Shown here: one piece after another, positions 1 through 11,232 of the stretch
Layout of the letters: the number at the start of each line of letters is the position of its first letter
Position numbering within the stretch: the stretch's first letter is position 1
Source of the DNA: Codonopsis lanceolata
Lineage: Eukaryota; Streptophyta; Magnoliopsida; Asterales; Campanulaceae
Assembly (NCBI GenBank): GCA_013146195.2
Contig: CM028377.1
Span: forward strand, 20,362,796-20,426,795
Direction: 5' to 3'
DNA: 64,000 nt
Position numbers and translations under genes: made by a program
Notes under the pieces: model-generated
Seen by the model: only the letters and a program-made list of their open reading frames with translations
What the model was told of the DNA's origin: nothing
The model's database searches: none

Positions 1-27
1 CACAACTATAGTATTTTTCACCAACTT

Positions 28-63
28 TATATATATATATATATAGTGAGAGAGAGAGAGAGA

Positions 64-98
<35 letters not shown>
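28..98. repeat. TA and GA microsatellite
   Basis: An alternating TA run (about 28-45) passes directly into a GA run (about 47-98). Simple-sequence DNA with no coding content. Confidence 0.95.
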
Positions 99-101
<3 letters not shown>

Positions 102-900
102 GGGTACAAAACTCATAATTTTTAAAAAAGGATTATGCAAATAGTATTTGAGTTTGTCATAATTGAAAAAAAATTTGGAGTATGATATAATGTTAATATT
201 ACAAATGGATGATAAAGTTAAAAAAATTACGAATATAGTAATTATAATTTTTGAAAGTAATGAAACATGTCAAATTAAAAGAAGGACCAGTATTTTTCAC
301 ATATTTTATACTTTTTACAGAAAATTTGATACTTCATAGAAAATTTTGTATATGTATTATAATACTATTTATTCATTATTTTATTTCTTTGTAACTAGAT
401 ATTTGTGCCCGTGCCCATGAAACAGTGCTAGTATATATGATTTCGACAATTGAAATGACAATGTTTAAATTGAAAGTGCAATTTTAAAAAATGTTATTGT
501 TGAAGGGGTACATTGCTTCAAGTGGTAGTTGATGAGCGCTATTCGAACTCGACCCATAGTTGATGGGTGTTATTTGTAAGGAGTTATATGTAATTGACTC
601 ATGAATGTTTGATTTTGCGACTGAAATCAATTCCCACAGCCAAATAGCCTCAATCAATCAACTGAGCTATATTGTGAGATTATATTAATGTAAGAGTGAT
701 GTTTTATAAGGGGTGATTGTTCAGAAGAAAAAAACGTGACTGCTCGTAATATTAATTATATGAGATGACTTTGTAATAAGGAATTAAAAGTGGATAACTA
801 CTCTCACACATGTGAATGTGAGGGAGAATCACAACCTTTAAATTTTTGAAGATAATTTAATCTCAACATCTAAATAGCTTTAGTCAATTGCACATGTGTG
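99..900. other. AT-rich non-coding stretch
   Basis: No reading frame or recognised element. Around 395-435 there is a CTAG followed by a GTGCCCGTGCCC stretch, which resembles a decayed Helitron end, but no clear hairpin or partner terminus is visible. Confidence 0.5.
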
Positions 901-913
901 AGTATGAGCTCTA

Positions 914-1104
914 TTGTATATTAGATTAATGTTTAGTGGTAACTACCTTGTATAGTTCATTTCCTTATATAATTATTTGCTTGTTATAACTCCTTCCTTG
1001 TAAAGGATTCATGTACTTCTACTTCTAATGTAATCCTATTTCAATAGGTGATTTGATCAATGAATAGGCTATGCCATTATTCAATATACTTGTGAATTTC
1101 TACA
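914..1104 (+). mobile_element. 3' part of a copia LTR
   Basis: The sequence ends in CTACA immediately before a textbook copia primer binding site, so 1104 is the LTR end. The left edge is uncertain: a TG at about 914 would give a 190-bp LTR, but the true start may be further left. This is the 5' LTR of the plus-strand copia element whose gag starts at 1166. The partner LTR is not in the window. Confidence 0.6.
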
Positions 1105-1116
1105 TGGTATCAGAGC
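1105..1116 (+). other. copia primer binding site (initiator Met tRNA)
   Basis: The sequence TGGTATCAGAGC directly follows the LTR end. This is the standard plant Ty1/copia primer binding site, complementary to initiator methionine tRNA, from which minus-strand DNA synthesis starts. It fixes the LTR boundary and the plus orientation. Confidence 0.9.
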
Positions 1117-1165
1117 AAAGCTCCTAAACCTTCTTCCCCGCTGCCACCAGTCAAATCTTACTACC

Positions 1166-1718
1166 ATGGCTACCGACACCCACATCCTTACCATTCAAAA
1201 CCCCGAGGATCCAACCAAAACCTTCCAATTCATTACCATCTCCCACCACAATATCGCTAAACTTACCTCCACCAACTACATCACTTGGAACCTCCAAGTT
1301 GAGGTCACCCTCATTGGATATGACCTCTACAAATTTGTAGATGGAACATACCCATGTCCGCCTCCCACCATCCTCTCGAAGGATGCCCCCACACACAACC
1401 CTAAATATGAACCCTGGATCTGGCAAGACAAGCTTCTATTTGGAGCCCTTGTCGGTTTTCTATCTGCTCCTCTTGTCCTTCTAATGTAGCAGGTCGCCAC
1501 CACCCGTGTAGCATGAGAAAACATCACTCGCACCTATGCCCGCCCAACTCGTGGCCATATTAACCATATCAATGACCACCTTAAGCGAGTTTCCAAAGGC
1601 ACTCAGACGATCTCAAAATGCATCCAGTTCGTCAAAAGTTGGTCTTACGAGCTCGCTGCTCTTGGTAAACCTCTTGACCACGAAGATCTCATTGAGATCA
1701 TCTTGGGGGGTTTAGACG
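1166..1718 (+). pseudogene. copia gag, N-terminal part (split)
   Basis: Capsid-type gag of a Ty1/copia element. The ATG at 1166 lies about 60 bp after the primer site, and the product opens with the usual short leader, then the SxNYxTWxxQV block (here STNYITWNLQV, about residues 35-45) and the DLYKFVDGTYPCPPPTI block typical of plant copia gag. A stop at 1487 interrupts the frame after 107 codons, but gag-like sequence continues in the same frame (a CIQFVKSWSYELAALGKPL segment followed by HEDLIEIILGGLD), with a further stop near 1514. At about 1718 it is cut by the LTR of a gypsy element, and the remaining gag lies at 26971. It is not functional. Assignment to the copia gag (UBN2-type) family is by motif recognition. 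Confidence 0.85.
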
Positions 1719-1979
1719 TTTCAACCCCCCTTACGTAAGATGCAGGTGGTTTCAAAACTTAAACGCGTGGAATACGCTTGCCCTCGTTATAGACTCAAAA
1801 TGTGTTTACAGAGTCGCCACCTCTATTTTATGGTTAAATAGAGAAAAATCAAAAATATCAAAATGTATGTGTTCGGGGGCTAAGTTACAAGTTAGGAAGG
1901 GGTTAAACACTCAACTCGTCCTTTCGGTCTCACAATGCATTTGCTAATATGCTTGTTTTCTTTAATACACTTTGGTCTA

Positions 1980-1980
1980 G

Positions 1981-2042
<62 letters not shown>
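1980..2042. repeat. AT microsatellite
   Basis: Nearly pure AT repeat inside the Tat LTR. The same position in the sister LTR also carries a TA run (25565-25642), so it was present in the parent LTR. Confidence 0.95.
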
Positions 2043-2043
<1 letters not shown>

Positions 2044-2549
2044 GAAATAAAGGAATATTACGTTACATTTTACAAAACAAAAGAAAGCAAAAAAGTACAA
2101 CTAAAATAATAAAACTAGAGAATAATAACAACATTTTTATAAGTTATCTTAAGAATAAAATAGTTATGCTAACAACAAAACTTTATTTACTTTACATGTA
2201 TAAACAAAAAGAAACTAATTAAACAGTAAGAAATTATAACTATATTTACATTAAAGCATAAACAGAAAAGAAACTAAACTTTTAATAATGTGTACAAATA
2301 GTAAAATAATTACTGACCCGCAAAGTAAAACTATCTACATTTTGTTTTAATACTAGAATAAATAACAACGGGGACATAATGTACCTCTTGCAGCGTGAGT
2401 GTCTGAACCCGATACGCCTAGGCTTAGGTGGTCTACATGTGCTTCCTCTGTCCTCCCAAGAAAGGAAGTCTTTTTGTTGTTTTTGTTGTCGTGTAGGCGG
2501 GATGTTGCGCTTTACCTAGAATGGCAAAAGGCGGTGGGAGTTCTTAGAA

Positions 2550-2765
2550 TTTGGGCAGCGTAATGGCTGTATTTTTTGTTTGTTGTGTCTGACTTTGGGC
2601 GGCGTAAATGCTTGTATTTGTTGTAAATCACGTTTGAATTTGGGCGGCATAACTTCTGTATTTGTTGTATGTCGTGTCTAAATATGGGCGACGTAACTAC
2701 TGTATTTGTTGTATGTCATGTCTGAATTCGGGCGGCGTAACTGCTGTATTTGCTTTGGGCGGCTT
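2550..2765 (-). repeat. 45-bp minisatellite inside the Tat LTR
   Basis: Five copies of a 44-45 bp unit beginning GGGCGGCGTAAC-like and containing TGTATTTGTTGTATGTC. Unit starts are at about 2553, 2597, 2642, 2686 and 2730. The sister LTR has the same array at about 26155-26350, so it predates the insertion. Confidence 0.85.
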
Positions 2766-2960
2766 GGAAAAAGAGGAAATATATGGGTTTTTAGTTGGGC
2801 AGAGAGAGAGAGAGAGAGAGAGAGAGTATATATGAGTTTTGGGTTTTGGTTGGGAGAGAGGGAGAGAGAGTAACTGGGTTTTTGGTTAGGAAAGAGGGAG
2901 ACGAGGTAGAGCTTCAGCAGGGGGAGATTGGTGTGTGAAATGAGGGAGAGGGAGGCTTGT

Positions 2961-2967
2961 ATTTATA
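2961..2967 (-). promoter_or_regulatory. TATA box of Tat LTR (left copy)
   Basis: Reads TATAAAT on the minus strand within GCTTATAAATAC. It is conserved with the right LTR at 26590-26596 and lies about 160-220 bp downstream, in minus orientation, of two GGCGCC palindromes (3122-3127 and 3176-3181). Confidence 0.55.
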
Positions 2968-3246
2968 AGCAGAGAGGTGAATATTTAGGCATGAAGAAAG
3001 AGAGGCAACTGGCCAAGCTTAGGCAAGAAGGCTTGTACCATGGGCAGGAAAGGTGAGACTTGGCAAGGAAAGAGGCTAGAACCAAGCAATGTTGAGGGAG
3101 CGGCTCCATGAAAGGAGGTGCGGCGCCAGTGGCTGCAACGGGGAAAAAGGGGTGCGACATAGACACTTTCGACGCGGCGCCAGATATGGGGGCACGCCGC
3201 TCCGACATGTTTTCCCCTTATAAAAATATACCCTTTCCTCCCCTGT

Positions 3247-3718
3247 TTGTTTTCCCCATATTCATTCTTAAACTCTCTTTGGAAATTAGCCCACGTAATG
3301 GGAACTTGTTGCATCTCCCAACTCTCCTTCAACACAGTCCACCAATGTTCGGCGGCTCCCTTAAACTTAAAGGTTGCTAACATAACTCTTTCTTCGTCAG
3401 TACACCCCAACATGGACAATACTTTGATCATTTCCTCCATCCATAACTCGGCCTCCCTCGGTTTCGGTTCCCCCAGAAACGCACTAGGCTTTAACTTAAG
3501 AAATCTCTCCAAGAGAGTAGTATCAGTTCTTGGTCTCGGTGGTGGAGGTGGTGGTGGTGCTTCTCCTCTCGACCTCACGACCTGCCCGGCCGAGAAAAAG
3601 CCAATAATCTGCGATGTAGTTCAGCCATATCCGGAACTACCGGATCCTCTGGCGGCGGTACCTCTAATTCAGGTTCAACCGGAACTCTCCTGGGTCTACC
3701 TCTCCCGGGATTAACCAT
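3247..3718 (-). pseudogene. chromovirus-like gypsy gag fragment
   Basis: N-terminal gag of a minus-strand Ty3/gypsy element. The ATG at 3718 opens a Pro/Glu-rich leader. The frame is then lost near 3590 and continues in another frame through a proline tract. It then shows the retrotransposon gag block: LLERFLKLKPSAFLGEPKP, WMEEMIKVLSMLGCTDEE, then VMLATFKFKGAAEHWW and ITWANFQREFKNEY. The AAEHWW motif is diagnostic of plant gypsy gag. At about 3247 the protein is cut by the junction with the Tat LTR, so the rest of gag and all of pol are gone. It belongs to the element whose LTR is 3828-12092. It matches the gag at 39999-40944 in organisation. Confidence 0.85.
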
Positions 3719-3808
3719 CGGACTCCTACAAGAATTCACTCGACGTTAGAATCAACACACAATTAACCAACTGACTAGGCCATGGAACCTATCACGGCCG
3801 ACGGCTAA

Positions 3809-3827
3809 CCTATAGCTCGATACCAAT
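3809..3827 (-). other. gypsy primer binding site
   Basis: On the minus strand the LTR end TCGTCACA is followed by ATTGGTATCGAGCTATAGG. The same block follows the 5' LTR of the complete element at 39895. This fixes the LTR boundary and shows that gag (3718 downward) is downstream of this LTR. Confidence 0.75.
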
Positions 3828-5502
3828 TGTGACGACCGGACCCCAATGCGAGATCAGTCGTGCTAGTCCAAATAGTCAAGATACGCAAGCATGCATAAGT
3901 AGGATTATAAAATTCATGTGGCGCAACATCGCATACGAACAACGACTCGGCTACACTTGGCCGGAAAAGCAACTAAAAGTAAACAAGTCTTCGGCGACGT
4001 TACAGCCGGAACCCAACAACTACTCCTACAATATTAACACATGCTGAAAATAACCTCAACGGCCACAACATGCCGGAGACAACAACAATAACAACAATTA
4101 AACGAGCTTTAGCGGAAGAAAACCGTAGTGAACCATACACATATAAACAGGCTCGACATATAAGTCGGCACACCAAAAGATTACAAGTGTTAAATAGTTA
4201 AGTTACAACAACATCAAAAACCCCAAGCCAAGTCTACATGACTTGCTTCCCAACGTCCTTTCCAAAATAAAAGGCTAATCAACAAGTCCAAAAGATCAAC
4301 CTTTAGAATACAAACAACCAAACGTGGAATAAGCGAGTCTATCTCGTAACGTCTCCTCGGCTCGTATCTAAGGAAAGACAAAGCAAACAAATAGGGTAAG
4401 TCGAAAGACTTAGTAAGTTACTACAATGCATGTTCATGTTATAGCATGACAGTTATCTCAATTATAATACATGACCATCATATAGCACGTAGCACATTGT
4501 TCACATAAGTACGGGAAATTAAATCATACAAGTAGGATATGATATAGTCACGCCGTTAGCTCTCTGCAAAACATTCTTTATTGGTTCGTGCCATCGATGT
4601 TATGTGAATTCATCGACTTATACCGAGAATCCTCTCGATCTAGATAGCAAGCCAATGCGGCACTTAAGCGTACGGCAAAGGGCTACTTCCCCAGCTGCAC
4701 AAGGTGAAGGTGTGTGTGAAGTCGGGGAGGCGGCGATCCATAGCGAGCACGAATCCCATAATTCGTGAAGGCGTGCATCGTCCCACCATGACTTAGATAA
4801 ACAAACCAAATAATGCCAGCTGGACTCAATGTGATGCACAAGTAGGTATTTACTTGACTAAACCAATCAAAGACCGAATTCGACAAGAGCGAACTCGACC
4901 AACCAAGTAGGGTATTAATCTCTACTATAAAATCATATCAAGGCAATTAAGTTGCACAAAACCAATCTTTCACAACAACTTGCTATAAACAATCAACCAA
5001 GCTCATACTTGAGTAAACCAATCAAACGGTGTTCAACTTCGTAGGGATTGAAACTAGAGTTCAACACGTTCAAATATTCCCTAGAGTCGACTCCGTTGAG
5101 TCTTTGCTCTAAATTCCCAAATTTGGAGAAATTGAAGCTATGTGCCTCAAAACCCAACCTAGGTCATTTCTAGGTTCAACAAGGTATTAAATTCACCAAG
5201 GCAATGCAAAGTGATTCATGTATATCATAGAGTCCAAAATTTAGGATAGAACACATAACACTTTCACAACATTTCAAGAAGGCATAAACTAGGGCATTCA
5301 CATATATCAATACTTCCATGACAAATATAATACATGGCTTTAACATGTTCAAAACCTTAATTAGACAAGATACAAGAGTTTTATAAACTTTCATAGGCAA
5401 GAAACCAACCTATACATGCTCCTAACAAGCTCAAAATCTCAACATACAAGAAGATAGCATAGGAAGCATACATGTGTCCTCATTCACTACTAGAAAAATG
5501 AC

Positions 5503-5985
5503 CTTTAGTGACGAAATTTTCCGTCGCTAAAGGCGAAATTCCGTCGCTAAAGGCCCCTAGCGACGGAATTTTTCCGCCCATTCCGTCTAAGTCGCCGTCC
5601 GATGCCGACGGACCGATTTCCGTCGCTAAAGGCAGCCTTTAGCGACGGAATTTTCCGTCGCTAAAGGTTGATTTTCAGCGACGGAATTTTCCGTCACTGA
5701 AATTCAACCTTTAGCGACGGAAAATTCCGTCGCTAAAGGCATTTAAAAATTAATTAAAATTGATTTTCAGCGACGGAATTTTCCGTCGCTAAAGGTTGAT
5801 TTTCAGCGACGGATTTTTCCGTCACTGAAATTCAACCTTTAGCGACGGAAAATTCCGTCGCTAAAGGTATTTAAAAATTAATTAAAATTGAATTTCAGCG
5901 ACGGAAAATTCCGTCGCTAAAGGCGTTTAAAAATTAATTAAAATTGAATTTCAGCGACGGAAAATTCCGTCACTGATAATGGAAA
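5503..5985. repeat. CACTA left subterminal repeats
   Basis: Repeated CCTTTAGCGACGGAA and TTCCGTCGCTAAAGG motifs in both orientations. They often form hairpins with a 9-bp stem (GCGACGGAA/TTCCGTCGC) and a 2-base loop. Near-identical blocks containing TTTAAAAATTAATTAAAATTGA are duplicated in tandem. Confidence 0.9.
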
Positions 5986-6199
5986 TTTTTTTAAAAAATA
6001 CAGAAAAATTTTCTTGAAAACTGAGAATTAAAAAAAACGCCAAGTTCAAAGTGTTTTTTGGCAAACACATCAACACAATCATCCATCTATAAATTACAAT
6101 ACATACACACATACCAATCACCCATCTAGAAATTGCACTACACATACACGTTTTGTGTGATGGGTGGAAGTAATCAGAAACTTATTGCATTAAAAATAC

Positions 6200-7200
6200 T
6201 CAAAAAAAAAACCCATTCCAATCTAGAATTGATCCAACACTTGAATCAAAAAAATTAAAACCCAACAAAAACATAAAATCCCTTAAACATTCCGAATCAA
6301 CCCAGTCAAAATGATATGAATCAACACAAAAAAAAAAGTAAATGTCAAACAAACCCATCTTCAAATCACTGCACAACAAATCCAGAAAATCACTGCATTT
6401 AGACCAGATCACATGCACAGGAGAAACTCCTTCCATAATACAAATGCATCTCCATTCCAAAAAGAGTGAAGGCAGAGAACCCCCTCAATCAATAGGTAGG
6501 GGGAAGTCAGGAAACTGAGAAGGAAAGAGCCCCGCGAAGACAAACCTTCAGAAAGGTTCTCGAGATTCTCAATCACTCGCCGAGATCCAGATTCGCCGAG
6601 ATCCCAACGACCTCTCTAATCGGCTATCTCCTAGTCAGATTCACCTAGATCCAGCCCCTTCGCTTCTGCCGTCTTCCGTTTCAAGATTTTCGCCTTTTGG
6701 GTGTAATCGTTCGTAGAAGACGAGGGATAGAGTGAATGAGAGAGAGACCCGGAGTAAGAGTGGGTGTCGTCGGCCGGTGATGGCGGGGGTGGGAACGAGC
6801 TGGTAGACGCTGAGGCGGCGGCGGTAATGGCGAGAATACCATGTTACCGAATTTTGAGAGAGAGAGAGAGGCGTAAACAGAAGAAGAAGGACGGGAAATG
6901 AGAGAGAGATTTCGGGGGGCTGGGAAAAGATCGTGGAGTCGATCAGCCTCTTAGCAGCGGTAATGGCGAGAATATGAAGGGATTTGGTAGCTTTTTATAT
7001 TCTCAAGATTGAAGACACTGGACCGTTAGATTTAGGATATGATCAATGGTTGACATGTTTTAAAATAATTGACGAGGATTATGATCCGTTACAAGATATG
7101 ACAAACCAATGACGTTCAGATATTGTAGAAATAAACAACTAAAAATATTATTTTCTTAAAAAAAATTGACTTTCAAACGGAGCCTCTTTACCTGGAACGG
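6200..7200. other. CACTA internal unique region
   Basis: The only GC-balanced part of the element. It contains CT/GA-rich stretches and an 18-bp direct repeat (GGTAATGGCGAGAATA-like at about 6826 and 6960). Reading frames are short and unconvincing. It could be the remnant promoter and first exon of the parent element or a captured host fragment. I cannot tell which. Confidence 0.4.
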
Positions 7201-7220
7201 AGGGATTAATTAATAATTTT

Positions 7221-7550
7221 TATACGAAATTGCGGGTCAGGCAAAAATTAAATTGCTTAAGTTAATTACGATAACAGTTAAAAAGAAAAAAAATCAAATT
7301 ACAAAACTTACGTTTTTTTAATTTTTTTAATTTGTATACGAAATTACGGATCGAAAAAAGATTAAATTGATGAAGTTAATTACAATAATGAAAGAAAAAA
7401 AAATTCAAATTACAAAACTTACATTTTTTTAATTTTTTAAATTTGTATACGAAATTACGGATCAAAAAAAATTAAATTGATGAAGTTAATTACGATAACA
7501 ATTAAAAATAAAAAATGCAAATACAAATTTTCGCAATCATAAAACTGTAA
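7221..7550. repeat. ~112-bp tandem repeat, three copies
   Basis: Three copies, starting TATACGAAATTRCGG at 7221, 7335 and 7446, each followed by an A-rich tract and TTAATTAC. Followed by a TA microsatellite (about 7580-7612). Confidence 0.8.
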
Positions 7551-7576
7551 AACTATATATTCATCGTACTTTTTTG

Positions 7577-7617
<41 letters not shown>

Positions 7618-7639
7618 ATAATTTTAATAAATGATATTA

Positions 7640-10195
7640 TATTATTAAATTAATATTTCAAATATTATATTATTCAATTAATATTATTAAATTGATGCTA
7701 ATCATTTTAATTATTGATATTATATTATTAAATTAACATTTCAAATATTATTTTAATTTAATTTCAATTTAAGTTTACGTTACGTTAAGTTAAGTTGTAA
7801 TGTGAATGTTTTAATTTTTGTAATTATATTGGTGCTAATCATTTTAATTATTGATATTATATTATTAAATTAACATTTCAAATATTACTTTAATTTAATT
7901 TCAATTTAAGTTAACGTTGTGTTACGTTAAGTTACATTAAGTTAAGTTGTAATGTGAATGTTTTAATTTTTGTAATTATATTGATGCTAATCATTTTAAT
8001 TATTGATATTATATTATTAAATTAACATTTCAAATATTATTTTAATTTAATTTCAATTTAAGTTAACGTTGTGTTACGTTAAGTTACATTAAGTTAAGTT
8101 GTAATGTGAATGTTTTAATTTTTGTAATTATATTGATGCTAATCATTTTAATTATTGATATTATATTATTAAATTAACATTTCAAATATTATTTTAATTT
8201 AATTTCAATTTAAGTTAACGTTGTGTTACGTTAAGTTACATTAAGTTAAGTTGTAATGTGAATGTTTTAATTTTTGTAATTATATTGATGCTAATCATTT
8301 TAATTATTGATATTATATTATTAAATTAACATTTCAAATATTATTTTAATTTAATTTCAATTTAAGTTAACGTTACGTTACGTTAAATTAAGTTGTAATG
8401 TGAATGTTTTAATTTTTGTAATTATATTGATGCTAATCATTTTAATTATTGATATTATATTATTAATTTAAAATTTAAAATATTATTTTAATTTAATTTC
8501 AATTTAAGTTAACGTTACGTTACGTTAAATTAAATTAACATTTCAAATATTATTTTAATTTAATTTCAATTTAAGTTAACGTTGTGTTACGTTAAGTTAC
8601 ATTAAGTTAAGTTGTAATGTGAATGTTTTAATTTTTGTAATTATATTGATGCTAATCATTTTAATTATTGATATTATATTATTAAATTAACATTTCAAAT
8701 ATTATTTTAATTTAATTTCAATTTAAGTTAACGTTGTGTTACGTTAAGTTACATTAAGTTAAGTTGTAATGTGAATGTTTTAATTTTTGTAATTATATTG
8801 ATGCTAATCATTTTAATTATTGATATTATATTATTAAATTAACATTTCAAATATTATTTTAATTTAATTTCAATTTAAGTTAACGTTGTGTTACGTTAAG
8901 TTACATTAAGTTAAGTTGTAATGTGAATGTTTTAATTTTTGTAATTATATTGATGCTAATCATTTTAATTATTGATATTATATTATTAAATTAACATTTC
9001 AAATATTATTTTAATTTAATTTCAATTTAAGTTAACGTTGTGTTACGTTAAGTTACATTAAGTTAAGTTGTAATGTGAATGTTTTAATTTTTGTAATTAT
9101 ATTGATGCTAATCATTTTAATTATTGATATTATATTATTAAATTAACATTTCAAATATTATTTTAATTTAATTTCAATTTAAGTTAACGTTGTGTTACGT
9201 TAAGTTACATTAAGTTAAGTTGTAATGTGAATGTTTTAATTTTTGTAATTATATTGATGCTAATCATTTTAATTATTGATATTATATTATTAAATTAACA
9301 TTTCAAATATTATTTTAATTTAATTTCAATTTAAGTTAACGTTGTGTTACGTTAAGTTACATTAAGTTAAGTTGTAATGTGAATGTTTTAATTTTTGTAA
9401 TTATATTGATGCTAATCATTTTAATTATTGATATTATATTATTAATTTAAAATTTAAAATATTATTTTAATTTAATTTCAATTTAAGTTAACGTTACGTT
9501 AAATTAAGTTGTAATGTGAATGTTTTAATTTTTATAATTATATTGATGCTAATCATTTTAATTATTGATATTATATTATTAAATTAACATTTCAAATATT
9601 ATTTTAATTTAATTTCAATTTAAGTTAACGTACGTTACGTTAAGTTAAGTTGTAATGTGAATGTTTTAATTTTTGTAATTATATTGATGCTAATCATTTT
9701 AATTATTGATATTATATTATTAATTTAAAATTTAAAATATTATTTTAATTTAATTTCAATTTAAGTTAACGTACGTTACGTTAAGTTAAGTTGTAATGTG
9801 AATGTTTTAATTTTTGTAATTATATTGATGCTAATCATTTTAATTATTGATATTATATTATTAAATTAACATTTCAAATATTATTTTAATTTAATTTCAA
9901 TTTAATTTCAATTTAAGTTTACGTTACGTTAAGTTACGTTAAGTTAAATTGTAATGTGAATGTTTTATTTTTTGTAATTATATTGATGTTAATCATTTTA
10001 ATTATTGATATTATATTATTAAATTAACATTTCAAATATTATTTTAATTTAATTTCAATTTAAGTTAACATTAAGTTGTAATTTGAATGTTTTATTTTTT
10101 GTAATTATATTGATGCTAATCATTTTAATTATTGATATTATATTATTAAATTAACATTTCAAATATTAATTTAATTTAATTTCAATTTAATTTCA
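7640..10195. repeat. 152-bp AT-rich satellite array inside CACTA
   Basis: About 16 head-to-tail copies of a 152-bp unit. The landmark GTTGTAATGTGAATG recurs at 7794, 7946, 8098, 8250, 8392, 8611, 8763, 8915, 9067 and onward. Most units are nearly identical. Exceptions are a 142-bp unit, a 219-bp junction unit before 8611, and shortened variants in the last third. No coding potential. Confidence 0.95.
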
Positions 10196-10246
10196 TATAT
10201 TTTTGATATTTTATATTAATTAGAATTCAATTTAATTTTTCATTAT

Positions 10247-10915
10247 CAGTGACGGAAATTCAATTTTAAACGCCTTTAGCGACGGAATTTTCCGTCGCTG
10301 AAATTCAATTTTAATTAAATTTTAAACGCCTTTAGTGACGAATTTTAAATTCAATTTTAATTAATTTTTAAAGCCTTTAGCGGCGAATTTTCCGTCAAAA
10401 TTCAATTTTAATTAAATTTTAACCTTTTTAGCGACGGAATTTTCCGTCATTGAAATTCAATTTTAATTAATTTTTAAAAGCCTTTAGCGACGGAAATTTC
10501 CGTCGCTGTAATTCAATTTTAATTAATTTTTAAAATCCTTTAGCGACGGAAAATTCCGTCGCTAAAGGTGACCTTTAGCGACGGAATTTTCCGTCGCTGA
10601 AAATAAAATCGAAATTAATTTCTGAAATATTCAGCGACGGAAAATTCCGTCGCTAAAGGTCACCTTTAGCGACGGAAAATTCCGTCACTGATAAATTCCG
10701 TCGCTGATGTTCAATTCCGTCGCTAATGATTAATTCCGTCGCTGATTCCGTCGCTAAAGGTGGCCTTCAGCGACGGAAAATTCCGTCGCTGATAAATTCC
10801 GTCGCTGATGGTCAATTCCGTCGCTGATGCAAAAATCCGTCGCTAAAGGTAAAATTCCGTCGCTAATTAGCGACGAAAAAATTCCGTCGCTAAAAATTCC
10901 GTCGCTGAAGGCACT
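10247..10915. repeat. CACTA right subterminal repeats
   Basis: Dense array of GCGACGGAA/TTCCGTCGC motifs, many in head-to-head pairs, similar to the left end but longer. A short direct array of ATTCCGTCGCTGATG-type units lies between about 10680 and 10900. Confidence 0.9.
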
Positions 10916-11226
10916 GTTTCTAGTAGTGATTGACCTCAACCACCATAGGCTTTGTTTCCTTAGGGTCAATGAGAACTAAAGGAAGAAGATGAAGAAAGTA
11001 ACTTACAAGTTATACACCAAAGAAATCAAATGAAGAAACCAATCGGATGGAAATGCTCCTCTTCTTGAGCTCTACAACTTTAATGAAGGTAGCTTGGGCA
11101 AATGATGAATGGATGAGGGAAGACCAAGAGATTAGCTCCAAGAAGCCATGGAAGAGCTAGAGAGAAGATGAAATTCGTTTTTGGAAGAGTGAGGGTGAGA
11201 ATGAGAGTCAAAAATCTGAAATGTGG

Positions 11227-11232
11227 TTTATA
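11227..11232 (-). promoter_or_regulatory. TATA box of gypsy LTR copy A
   Basis: TATAAA on the minus strand (CCAATATAAACC), conserved with copy C at 62877. It lies about 230-330 bp downstream of the GC-rich palindromes at 11458-11475 and 11544-11560. Confidence 0.5.

Larger units (their letters stand above)
1719..3246 (-). mobile_element. left LTR of Tat-like element 1 (3' LTR, truncated)
   Basis: Aligns by eye along its length with 25307-26880: the CGTAAGATGC start, the GAGTCGCCAC block, the AT microsatellite, a 45-bp minisatellite, GA-rich tracts and two GGCGCC motifs. About 12 bp are missing at the left end compared with the other LTR. The right part, which should end in TGTCTACA, is lost where chromovirus-type gag sequence begins near 3247. 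The missing bases at both ends point to illegitimate deletions after insertion. Confidence 0.8.
5485..10928. mobile_element. CACTA DNA transposon, non-autonomous
   Basis: Perfect 12-bp terminal inverted repeats (CACTACTAGAAA at 5485, its complement ending at 10928) and a 3-bp target duplication ATT (5482-5484 and 10929-10931). Removing the element and one duplication rejoins the LTR exactly as in the uninterrupted copy at about 62580. Both ends carry arrays of subterminal GCGACGGAA/TTCCGTCGC motifs, as in plant CACTA (En/Spm) elements, where the element's own DNA-binding protein docks. No transposase domain is visible, so it would need a partner to move. The middle holds a promoter-like unique region and two tandem arrays. 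Confidence 0.93.

Noticed and set aside
395..435. Possible second Helitron end (CTAG with GTGCCCGTGCCC)
   Set aside because: No convincing stem and no matching TC start; too weak to call.
1935..2222. 95-codon frame with poly Ile-Tyr
   Set aside because: It is the translated AT microsatellite in an LTR.
6200..6460. 86-codon minus-strand frame inside the CACTA element
   Set aside because: Phe/Cys-rich, no transposase motif and no homologous pattern that I recognise; likely chance.
5503..10915. Regularly repeated palindromic motifs that look like a CRISPR array
   Set aside because: Motifs occur in both orientations at irregular spacing, confined to the ends of a CACTA element with perfect termini; the context is a plant genome.
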